A program made the translations under genes and the position numbers. 64,000 nucleotides of DNA. Source: Paramacrobiotus metropolitanus. Lineage: Eukaryota > Tardigrada > Eutardigrada > Parachela > Macrobiotidae. Positions 44,230 to 54,834 of this stretch are shown here, in pieces (position 1 is the stretch's first letter; every line of letters starts with the position of its first letter). The notes under the pieces were generated by a model. The model was not told where the DNA came from, ran no database searches, and was given only the letters and a program-made list of their open reading frames with translations. The stretch covers positions 930,001-994,000 of the forward strand of contig NW_026570268.1 in assembly GCF_019649055.1 (NCBI RefSeq), read 5' to 3'.

Positions 44230-47200
44230 ATGAAGCGCAGTCGTCGTGCGATTCCCTTGAGCCAGACGGAACTCCTGCCTGGCCACGATGCGGACGACAT
44301 GCAGACGGCCTACCTGGCTAATCTCTCCAACCGGACCCTGGGTTTCGGCCGGAACAAGGTGAGGCAACGATGGGCATTGTTCGTCGACTGATAAGTGTCT
44401 GTATGGTGTGTTGGGGGAATTTTTCTTATCGATTTATCATGACGTGAAATGACAGTGCAGACAGCTGCTGCGCTGATAGTGCTCATGTTTTCGCTGGCGT
44501 TTTCTCGATAAGGATTCCAATTTTCCGTTCACTTTTATCGTGTTTTGACAGCCAACAGATGTGGCTTTGTTGTTTTGATTTTTCTGTGTTTTTGTCACTT
44601 TGTCTGGTGTGTCAGCTGAATTATTTTGGTCGCGGGGAAAGTAGGTTAGGGTTGTGTGGCGGACTGCGGCCCGGTGGCGCACGCCGTGGCGACAGGTGTT
44701 TGCCACTGTTCCTCCGTAAATTCGGCGTTTGACTGTACTTCTCTGTACGCAGGCGCTCCAATAACAGCGCTTTGTACAGGGAGTAAGTGATTAGATTCTT
44801 GTTTTTTGCGGAAACTTTTCCTTAGTAAATGTGGCGCTTGACGGTAGTTTCCTGTAGGCGGTTACACTAATATGGTTTTATGTACAGGGTGTTGATAATT
44901 CGGTTTTTGTTTTTCGTGAATAATAGATGAAAAATATGAGTTCGAAGTAAAAAGTGTATTTTTGGGTCATCGCGTGCATGCTGCGGACGAGTGTAGCGTG
45001 CTGGGATGACGTTGGTAAAACAAGTGTTTTTGAGACTTTCCAGCTGGTTAGGAAAAATCAATATGCTCTCCCAGGTATGTTAGCTTTCGCTGTTGAAAAG
45101 TTGTTGAGTTGATTACGAGGAATATTAACGCCCGCGGTCTTTTCCCTTGAAAAAGCGGCATTTGAGTGATTTATTTATTTTTCTTTGTGTATTTACGATT
45201 ATTAACCACTGGACAAACTAAATATCAACGCATTAATAAAAAAAGCGGAAACAGAAACATTTATTTAAAAGAAATAGAAGTAGTAAGACAGTAAAATTAC
45301 AAATAATAAAAAAAATAAGTAAATAATAAAAAACAAAGAAAATTTAAAATACGAAACAGTTTTTTTGAAAAATCTCAAACTTAATAGCAACAAAAATTAT
45401 TAAAACCGGTTAGAAAATTGTTCTGGTGAAACGTAATAAAAAAAAATATATTTCACAGGAATAGAAACTAAAACAGAGAAATGAAAAACAAACAATACTT
45501 ACGTAAATAATTTCGCAAAAATCCTGTTTTATATTACCTATCCTATCCTATTTTATATTATCTATTTTATTTTATATTTAGTGAAAAATAAATGAAAAAT
45601 AGGGTAAATAAAACTTGAAAGGGAAAAATATATGAAAAATGAAATGAAAATGGAATAAATTGCAGTTTGCCAGTTCGTCCGGCGTGCCGTCGACCAGCGG
45701 GCCGCCGCCGGCCACCCTGACCTTTGAGAAGCTGCTGGCGGCCATCACCCCGCCCCCGGAGCTCCTCCCGAGCCAGTGGAAATCCGCCCTGGACCTCCAG
45801 ACCCGCACCGTCTACTTCTACAAGGTAGACCTGGAGGGCGACGCCCTGCGCATCACCAAATCCATCCGCATCCGCTGCCGGGAGGCGGCGTGGCCGCGGC
45901 CCCTGGGGCAGCGCAGCAGCGCCCTCCTGATCCCCTCCCTGTACATCGGGGAGATGAAACTGCATCCCTCCTGCGCCACCATCATCCTGGGCCACGAGGA
46001 GATCCGCACGGAGGAGGACCTGATGAAGCTGCTGCACCATGTGGACTTTTGCCCGCAGAGTCTGGCCACCCCGCCGGCGGGGAGTCGGAGGCGGGCGGGG
46101 GACGGTATTCGCCGGTGGAGGCGGCGCGGGCGGACGAGCCGCTGCAGCTGACCACCGGGCCGCGCGGGCGGTACGCGCGGGTGGCGCACAGTCCCGGGGG
46201 GTCCTCGGGGTCGCCGGTCAGTCCGCCCGGGGGGTCCGTGTACAAGCACGAGGCCGCCGAGGAGTCGGGCGACAGCGGGGATGAGGAGAAACCGGTTAAT
46301 TTGCAGGTAATTACGAAATCCACAACATCGTGTTAAATAAAAAAATGCATCAGCAATTAAACTTCAAATTGATCGAATTATTATGAGATAAATGATTTAA
46401 AATAATATAGAACAAAAATAAAATAATTTTAAGATTAAAAACAATTTTAAAGTTTATAATTTTTAATTATAACTTCAAATTTAATTTTTTATAATTTGTA
46501 AATAACTTTTTATTTTAACAATAAATAAATTAATTTAAAATAGAAGTTTGAGTATAAATTAGTTTTGAAAATTTTTTAGGTTAATTACAATAGAAACCTG
46601 CCAAAAGTTGATGTACAAGCCCATCCAACAATTCTTTGACCGCTGTAAGCGCAGCGCATATAAATCGCGCACAGTAATGTAAATACGCATCGTAGTGTAG
46701 TGGCAGATATATTTATAAATATTCAACCAATAATAATATATTAGATCACAATTAATAGACCATTATTAGACCAACGTGGAATCAATCATCTTTTGCCCGG
46801 GCATGTTGCAGTCAGTAATTTGAAAGTAATATGGATATTAAGTACCACCGCGATGTTGTATTGCAAAGCAATTAAAGATAATACTGTTACAAAAGCATAA
46901 AATTAATATAAAAATTGTGATGGCAATAAATCATGCTAAACATATTATATTGTATATCACAGATACAGTAACTGCAACACATGCAGATTTGTTGCTTATT
47001 TGCGCTGAATACGCAGACCCATGTGGCGTGACGTGTCGAAGCACATTAAATGGCTCAAGCCCACGTTTCTTTAAATTCCCGCTTACAGCGGTCAAAGAAT
47101 TGTTGGATGGGCTTGTATAAACATACGGTATAGTGTAATCCATTTCATAAAATTTGCGTAAAAAATATTAAAAATAAGAAAAAAATATTTGAAAAATGTT

Positions 47201-49327
47201 ATATTTATTTTGGTAGTTGAAGTCGACGCTGCCGTATCCGTACACGTGCGCCAACTGTCACGTGGACACGACGACGCTGTGGCGGCGCGACCAGAACGGG
47301 AATCCGGTGTGTAACGCCTGCGGACTGTACTTCCGCATGTACGGGGTGGGTGTGAGTTGATTAATTCATATTTAATTCTGGGAAAATGCCGGCGTCTTGT
47401 GGTGGAGGAATTAACGCTGTCTGAACATAGGTGGCGCGGCCGGCGACGATGCGGCGCGACAATATCCGCACGCGGACCTCCAAGAGCCGGCTGGGCGTGT
47501 ACGTCGTCAAGCCGGAGCATCCCGAGCACGGCGGCGGCGGCGGTGGTGGCTACCACCCGCAGCTGGCGGTTGAATCGCCCCAAGCGCCGCTGCAGCCGTC
47601 GATGCTGCGCCGCGAATGGCAGCTGGACACCGAGCCCGAGGAGGAGGCCCCCGCCCCCGAAAGGGGCTCGCGACGGGTACATTATGGCCTAATAAATAAA
47701 TTAATAATTTTTCTATTTAACTAATATTATTGGAATTATTAACAGTATTATAAATTATAATTGTTATATAAATTATAAATTTTTTTATTTTTAATAGTAA
47801 TATAAATTATTTTTAATTTTTATAATTGATTTTTTAGGCTAACTGAATAATATCAGAGTAATTATGAATTACCAAAATCAGTTATTTTTTATTATTATTA
47901 AGGATGCAATTATAAATCAGTAATTAATAATCGTGTAAATTCTAATTTGTACGATTTGTTTTTTTTGGGGATAAATTAAACATAACATATTTAATTATTA
48001 AAATAAATTGTTTTTTTGTTATTATTATTATTCTTGCAGGCGAACGTGGTGCGGGACGACCAGGTGTGCAGCAACTGCTCCACGCGCAACACCATTTTAT
48101 GGCGCCGCAACGCCGACGGGATGCGGGTGTGTAACGCCTGCGCTCTCTACGCCAAACTCCACGGGGTGCGTTGCATGTGTTGCTGTTCATAGTTTTCTTG
48201 TTATATAATATTTTTATTTAATTGTATTGCCGTCTGTTGAATTTTTTATCTATCCCCTAATTTTTTACGCTGGTTGTGGTGTAGTGCAGCTCTGTATTGC
48301 GGTCATAATCGTAGAGAAGCGGCTTAACTCTGGGAGATAACGGGTGATTGGTCGGCTCGTGGCTTTAACGAGAATACCGTGAAAAATTCCTGCCTTTTTT
48401 TCCTAGGAATATTATTACATTTTCAAAAACTAATGCTGCTTTATAATATCGAATGAATCTATGGTAACATATTGCGCAGACGCCGCGTCCGCCGGATTTG
48501 TGGCGCGAGGAGATCCTCAAGCGGAAGCAGAAGCAGAAGACGCCGCATCGCGGCATCAAGAAGAACAGCAACGGCGCCATCAAACGCAAACTGGCCGCCA
48601 AACCCCCCGGTAACCCGCCACGCACCAGAATTTTCAATAATTATCCAGGAATTATTTTTCTATATTTTTACCAGTTTTCTCGTAATTTTTGCATAATTGA
48701 TGCGTATAACCAACAATTCTTTCTCTATTTCTATTAGTTTGTTATAAGTTTTTGTACAATTAATGCATAATTAACCAACAATTTCTTTCTATTTTCTTAC
48801 CAATCATTTCTTAATTTTTTGTACAATTAATTCGTAAAAACTACTATTTTTCAGTAATTTTCTGTTAATTTTTTACAGTTAATGCATAAATTAACCAACA
48901 GTTCCGTTTTATTTTCTTATCCACCATTTATTATTTTTTGTCCAGTTAATGCATAATAACTACCAATTTTTTCTATGTATTGTTATTAATTTTCTGTTAA
49001 TTTATTATAGTTAATGCGGATTTAGTTAGTGATTTTTCTTATATTTTCCTGAATTTTCTTATAATTTTCCTTATAATTCATGCGTTTTTTTTTGTAGACA
49101 CGAGCGACACGAAACCACCATCCTGGACCGCCACCGCCGACGCGTCGCCCCCCGCCCCCCTGGGAGCGGACCCCCCGTCGCCCCTGGACGACGCCGCCCA
49201 CGTGCGGCTGGCCTCCATGATCGTCGACCTGCGCCGCGACAAATCCGCCTCGCCGACCGCCTCCTCGGAGGAGGACGCGCCCCTGACCGAGGCCCCGCCC
49301 AGCCACGCCCCTTTAACCGCCGTCTGA
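44230..49327 (+). CDS. GATA-B: divergent GATA factor with two C-type fingers, apparent frameshift in exon 2
   Basis: Seven exons: 44230-44358, 45666-46306, 47217-47345, 47431-47676, 48040-48165, 48480-48609 and 49098-49327. Finger 1 is [16 protein letters not shown] ... [12 protein letters not shown], then [16 protein letters not shown]. Finger 2 is [16 protein letters not shown] ... [12 protein letters not shown], then [16 protein letters not shown]. Each finger is one exon with an intron straight after the (M/L)(Y/H)G, as in the C-finger of GATA-A. Exon 2 encodes a non-repetitive region ([33 protein letters not shown]) unlike other GATA proteins I know. It is open in one frame to about 46060 and in another to its donor. 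Its 641 bases are not a whole number of codons between two phase-0 junctions. The break lies in the G-rich 46070-46110 run. The fingers look functional; the break may be an error. Confidence 0.75.
48640..49030. repeat. ~75-bp tandem units in the last GATA-B intron
   Basis: Five or six diverged copies of a T-rich unit, tttttGTACAATTAATGCATAA, then ttaaccaacaatTTCTTTCT, then attttcttacca. They fill the intron between exons 6 and 7. Confidence 0.6.
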
Positions 49328-50333
49328 CCGCCCCCGGGGGCCTACCTTAAAAAGACTCGGTGCCTAGTCGCCTGGATGACCTCACTTCCGGTCCGCGTTG
49401 GTTTCGTCGACTCTCCGCCGCATTGTTTAATCAGCACGCAATCTCCGCCGAATCTTCTCACTTTCTGACGAATTTCGAATCTGTTTCGCATCCTGTTTAA
49501 TCTCCGTTCACTCCGGCGTGGTGTGATCCCCATGTTTAATCTCGCAGTGCAATAAAATAACGCTATTTTCTAATTAAACGCAATTTCTCCATTTCTGTCT
49601 GGGTTTTTTTCTTTTTTTTTCGTCGTCTGTTTTTCGTCGAATTCTTTTTCGTTGCAGTATTTTGTTGCCTGGTGTCTGCCGGTTTTTATTTTTGTGGCAG
49701 TTTTGGTGTGTGTGACGTGTGCGATTTCGGATTTGAGTTTTCTTTTCATTTTTCGATTTTTTTCCGTTTTCGTAGGTTTGCAGCCAGTGCACGTTTGTCG
49801 GTTGCTGACGTTTTTCAAGTTTGCAAGTAAAAACGAAATGACAGCGAATTGGGCGGAAGCCATTGCGACAGACGTTACGCCATTTTTTAAAAAAATCGAT
49901 TTAATTTTATTCACCGCCCAATTTTGGTAATCAATTAAAGAAAATCACGGAATATTCAATGCGGAAAATATCGGAAATATACTGTACACGTATTGGGCGG
50001 ATGCCATAGCGACACAACTTGACCACTATTTAATATAAGGAATTCTTGAATTACATTTTATTTCCACGTCTTGGGCGGTTAGCATAGCGACTCGTGCAGC
50101 AAATCGCCTTTTTTTGGTTTCATGTTGGCCGCGTTTGCACCAGGCAAGAACACAAGCCCGAAAAATCAGAAAAACTGCCAAAAAACTGGAAAAAAGTCCC
50201 GAAACTTCCACGAAAAATCCAGAAAAATTCCCCGAAAAATCCAAAAAACTTCCCCAAAAAATACAGAAAAAATTGCCAAAAATTCGGAAAAATCAGGAAA
50301 AAATGCGGAAAATTCCCCAAAAAATGGGGTCTT
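49328..50333. other. 3' flanks of GATA-B and the glycine-rich gene
   Basis: No gene. A 20-22-base motif ttgggcggNNgccatagcgac occurs three times (near 49848, 49992 and 50071). From 50160 to 50320 the sequence is an A-rich run of gaaaaatcc and ccccaaaaaa blocks, the probable 3' UTR of the minus-strand gene. Confidence 0.5.
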
Positions 50334-51345
50334 TTATCGTCGACCGAAGCTGCCGAATCCGCCCATCCCGCCGTATGAGCCCATGCCGCCCATGCCCCCC
50401 AACCCGCCCATCCCTCCCATTCCGCCTAATCCACCCATTCCGCCGTATCCGCCCATTCCTCCCATCCCGCCCAATCCCCCTAGGCCCCCGTATCCGCCGC
50501 CCATGCCGCCGAGCCCCCCGAAGGCCCCGCCGTAGCCGCTGCCCAGTCCGCCGTAGGTGGAGCCGAAGCCGTCGCCCATGCCGCCGTACATGTTGCCGTA
50601 CATGTTGGCGCTGGACCCGTACAGTCCCCCGTAACCGCCCAGGGCGCTGCCGCCGCTCCCGTACATCCCGCCCAGGTTAGACCCGAAGCCGCCCAACAGA
50701 CCGTTGCCGTAATTGCCCACGCCGCTGCCGCCGTAGAGGGAGGAGTACGGACCCAGACCGCCGCCGCTGAAGCCGCTGCCGCCGTACATGCTCGGATAAT
50801 AGTCGAAACCCGTCCTACCAACGCAGAATAAATACAAATTAATTTCAAAATAATAATAAAAAAACCCAGAGAAATAATGTTATAAAAATAAAATACAGTA
50901 CTTCGAAGTATATAAAAACAGTAATTACACCATAACGAAAACATAACCTTAAATGATTTATTATGACAAGAAATCATCGAAAAGTTTTCATTTATATAAT
51001 CTACATAACCGTTTTATTACTTCACACAAATGATTATGATTAACAAACATACAGAAATAATTCAACACATATAAATAAATTTTTTCGGTATTTTCCAAAT
51101 AAATAATATGCAATAGATTGCTTCTACTACCGGTATCTACACAGTAATTAATTCAGAAATTAAATAAGGAAGAACTACGTACAGTATATGCGTTCGGTAA
51201 ATCCGCAACATATATGTATCATAATAATTAATTTATGGAAGATTTTTCTCTGTTAGAATGCAGACACTTACGAGCCGAGGGAAGAGGAGGAGATGGCTAA
51301 GGCGCCGGATAAAAGTAACGACACAACGCCGAGTCGGCACAGCAT
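50334..51345 (-). CDS. Secreted glycine-rich (GGM/GGY/GGL) protein
   Basis: Two exons on the minus strand, 51345-51272 and 50814-50334, joined in phase 2, 184 residues. The first exon is a signal peptide (MLCRLGVVSLLLSGALAISS). The second is almost entirely Gly with Tyr, Met, Leu and Ser: FDYYPSMYGGSGFSGGG, then YGGLGSG and a terminal run of GGMGG and GGLGG units, ending GSFGRR. Such proteins occur in cuticle, egg shell, silk and adhesive secretions; which applies here is not shown. An acceptor (TGTAG) touches the ATG, so a 5' UTR exon lies upstream, with a donor AAAA|GTAAGT near 51525. A TATA box is present further upstream. Confidence 0.8.
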
Positions 51346-52040
51346 CTACACCAAATATCACAAACGTTAAATGGAATCAAATAATTTCCACAGTACACGT
51401 AAAAGTTTTAAAAAATAGTTTCCACAAATAAAACCAATAAAATTAATATATACGCGTACAGCAGCCATTAAAATTAGAATAAATAAAAAATACATAAATA
51501 AAAATTAATTTTCACTTAACTTACTTTTGTCAGTTCAGGGAGCAATAATCCAAAAACGAACAGCAAACCAGGAAAGCGAAGGTGACCGGAAGAAGAGCCC
51601 GAAAAGTGTATAAAAATTATAGCTCAAACCGAAGATTAAATCGTCTAATAACGGACGACTATCGAATAATAATTGTACAAGTAAATAAGCGTCTTTACTG
51701 CGAAGAAGCGCTGTATATTATAAATTATTGTATCGGATGATCTGTGTGTGTGTGTGTGATGTGGGTCAGCGGCACGACAATCACGACCGTTGGAGAATAC
51801 AACCGAACGCCGCTTCCGTTGCCATTGGTCGGCCGGCTGTTACTCTTACAACGCACGCTCGTCCGTGGCCCGCTTTTCCTCCGAAATTCACCGTAAATTC
51901 AATAAATCGGGCGAATTATTCGGCAATTTTCACATGTATAATGATGTATTTATTTAAACCAGGCCGCTACGCGCCATTCACACCGACAACTCAATACTCC
52001 GCCGCAAAAATGCTCAAGATAAAGGCGAATGAAGCGCCGA
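51346..52040. other. Promoter side of the glycine-rich gene and 3' flank of RRP1
   Basis: Contains the 5' UTR exon and TATA box described for the minus-strand glycine-rich gene, a (GT)n run near 51744, and otherwise no coding exon. Confidence 0.5.
51605..51625 (-). promoter_or_regulatory. TATA box for the glycine-rich gene
   Basis: On the minus strand the sequence reads GCTATAATTTTTATACAC. It lies upstream of a non-coding first exon that ends at a GTAAGT donor near 51525. Confidence 0.5.
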
Positions 52041-54350
52041 TCACGGCGCAACAGGATCTTCGTCTTCCACTTCATCCTGGTCGCTGGCGACGGCCGCCGC
52101 CGGGCGCCGGAAGTGGGTGTGGACGGTGTATAATGCTCGGCGGTTCTTTACCGGACAGTGCGGATTCTGGCCCAACTGCAGGGCGTACGTGGCCACCGCC
52201 TCCCGGGAGAGGAGGGCGTGAACACGTGGGAAGGTGGCCGCGCTGGATTTCAGGAGATTCCGCTGCACGGCGTTGCGCAGAAACATCCTGTTCATCAACA
52301 AAAAAAGGCCTAAATTACCCGCTGAATTGATGGAACACTGAATTCACTCATTTTAACAAACAATTTACGGCTGCAAAAGAATGAAAGTCAAGTGTGCTAA
52401 ATATAACTGTATGATGAAAACTGCAAAACACAAAAGGAAATATAGGTTCATAGGTCAAAAATAATTAAAAATCAACAAGAATAAACAATTTACAAAATAT
52501 AAGCTAATTTTTGCGTGTTAAAAAATTCTAAAATTTTACAGTAAATCGTTAAAATTGAACAACTGGAATTAAATTGTTAAATCAATAAGAAGCAAAATAA
52601 AAAAAACACATTCAAAATTTTTTTAATTGATCACTAGATTCGAAGCAAAATAAACAGAATGATAATATCCGTACAAAATTAATAAAAATTATAAAAACCA
52701 CCAGCACTATCGATAGAAGTAAGAAAATCAAAATTATAAAAATCAATAGCACTATCGATAGAAGGATAGAAATTACAGAAACGCGCGCGGCATAAACATA
52801 AAAACTGCACTGACGTGTCGGCATCCAGAAGGACATCACAGAACACCCGGAACAGCCCGTCGACACACTCCCGCCTGGCGTCGCCGGCGGTGGCGTCCTC
52901 CTCGCCATCCTCCGTCAGCGTCGCTTCCAGCTCGGTGAGGAAGATCTCCGTGAGGAAATTCTGCAGACCTTCCGCACACACGCCGCTCTCGCCCGACAGC
53001 ACGTTCTGCCGCAGCACCAGCCACACGTGCTCCGTCCACCGACTGCTCCAGCCCGTCTCCCGCAGCCACACCACCATCCCACGGAACATCCGCCGCGTCA
53101 ACTGTGCCAGGAAAATCCTCACAATTTATTTATTGATAATTCTCTTATTCATATAATTCTGTTTATTTTTCCACAGTGTTTTATTTACATGTATTCATTT
53201 AAGCATTTGTTTTTAGTTCTAATAATAAGTACTAAAACATACGAAAAAGAAATACACTAATGAGGAAATTAATAATAAATAAACACTAACAAAAACCCAA
53301 ATGAAAATAATAATATGAAAGATATAATTCAGAAATTATTCATAATTTTGGTACCTAACTGGTGATTATTATGGATGAAAAAAAAACCAAGAAACTGGTC
53401 GGGAATTTTACCATGAGGAATTTATCCAGTCGGAAGCGGTCGATGCGGGAATATTCCCGGCTGATGGTCAGGAAGAAGGCGTCCAGGAATTTCACCGCGC
53501 TGAGCTTGTGCGCCGCGAAGCATTTCAGCAGACTCACCATTTTATCCGCCAGCTCTTCCTGCAACACAACACATCATCGCCTGAATTACTAGAAGTATAC
53601 CTTGCAAAACAAGCCAAACCTATATCGATTGAATCGTTAAGTATTTTCAATTACAGTAACATTTTGGCCAATTTTCAAACACGCCGTCACTCGTCAGCTG
53701 CCAGCTGCAACGAGCTGTCATTAAAAACTTTTAAACTAGAATTACTAGATAAAAATTATGAATTTTTTTACTATTTTTATTTACAGAAATTTCGGATTTA
53801 TCTAGTACAGAACACTAAGAACAGGCTAAAACTGTAAAATAATAACATAAATAAATGATAAATTACTGTACTGATTTTTGGTATTTCCCCATGAAAAATT
53901 AAGTAAAAAAATTTGGGCTGGACCGGTCACCGATTGTTGTTATTGCGAAGACGAGAAAAATACTGAAACGCCTTACATGAACGAGCGGTTTATCGGCCAT
54001 CCACAGGCAATAATACAATCCCTTCCACAGCACCATCAACTCGTTCTTGGAGAATCCTACGAAAATCACCAATAAACCAGCTGCTCCGCCACTAAAACGC
54101 TCTGAACTTTTGACTGACGTTTTCCCTGCTGGCACTGCGACTGCAGCCAGCGGAAGAGATTGCGCATGGCCCGATCGCGCTGCAGTTTCTCGTTGGCGGC
54201 CAGCTTCTTGGCGAAATCCAGCTCCACCGCCAGCGAACCCAGCTGCAGCTCATCGATCTGGTTCTTGGATTTCTTCGGGTGCCGCGGATTCGGCGTGCCT
54301 GCAACATCCTCCGGCTGCTTCCGCTTTTTACCCATCTCACTAGATTTCAT
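52041..54350 (-). CDS. RRP1: RRP1 / Nop52-type ribosomal RNA processing protein
   Basis: Five exons on the minus strand: 54350-54119, 54056-53977, 53558-53412, 53101-52815 and 52287-52041. All phases agree, 330 residues. Nucleolar factor needed for maturation of 28S rRNA and the large subunit. Family blocks: basic N-terminus (GKKRKQPED), then ELDFAKKLAANEKLQRDRAM and LFRWLQSQ. Next come LMVLWKGLYYCLWMADKPL, then LDAFFLTISREYSRIDRFRL and DKFLM, the RRP1 signature. The later part (VWLVLRQNVLSGESG, GLQNFLTEIFLTELEA) is less conserved, and the acidic end DEVEDEDPVAP is short. The long basic C-terminal tail of vertebrate RRP1 is absent. Donors are GTCAGT, GTAAGG, GTAAAA and GTCAGT. The gene is head to head with the CtIP-like gene. 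Confidence 0.9.
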
Positions 54351-54834
54351 GTTACTTTCAGCGTATTATGAAAAAAGAAGTTGTAAATATGAAAAAGGTA
54401 AAATAAGAGCGTTTATCGGTCTATGAAACTGACAGCTTATTGAAATGAGACAGCCTGAAAAACATGTTCATTCACGTTGAAAATACCGCTACCACGCTGC
54501 ACGACGCAAGGCGGTCGCGCGAACCGCAAGTGTCGCATACACCGACCGCCCTGTGATACAGTAGGTGCCCAGCTTGACTTTTGTGCGCACTGCGCGCTTC
54601 CGTCAACAGGAAACTTGAAATTTTCATTTCGTCGCATTCTTCTTTTCCGACTTTCCATCGCTTTCCTGATATTTCCTCCCATCAGAGCGGTATTGATTAT
54701 TGTCGAGTGCTGATTATTGTCTCCTTGGGATGGTGTCGGTGGTACGGAGGAGGTTGGGAGACTGTTCAGACTGAGCTAGCACACCGATCAGTGGAGGCTG
54801 GCGTTGCAGTGTTGATTTCGTTGTTGACGGGGAC
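54351..54834. promoter_or_regulatory. Bidirectional promoter region, RRP1 / CtIP-like
   Basis: Only 484 bases lie between the RRP1 start codon (minus) and the CtIP-like start codon (plus), so both promoters must share it. GC-rich around 54480-54600, with no TATA box in either direction. Confidence 0.5.

Noticed and set aside
45776-46336. Separate protein from the second frame of GATA-B exon 2
   Set aside because: Its first part is Gly/Pro/Arg shadow of the true frame; only the part after about 46070 looks coding and it joins the next GATA exon.
50114-50680. 188- and 137-codon plus-strand frames opposite the glycine-rich gene
   Set aside because: Antisense of Gly repeats gives Pro/Arg repeats; the minus strand has the signal peptide and in-phase splice.
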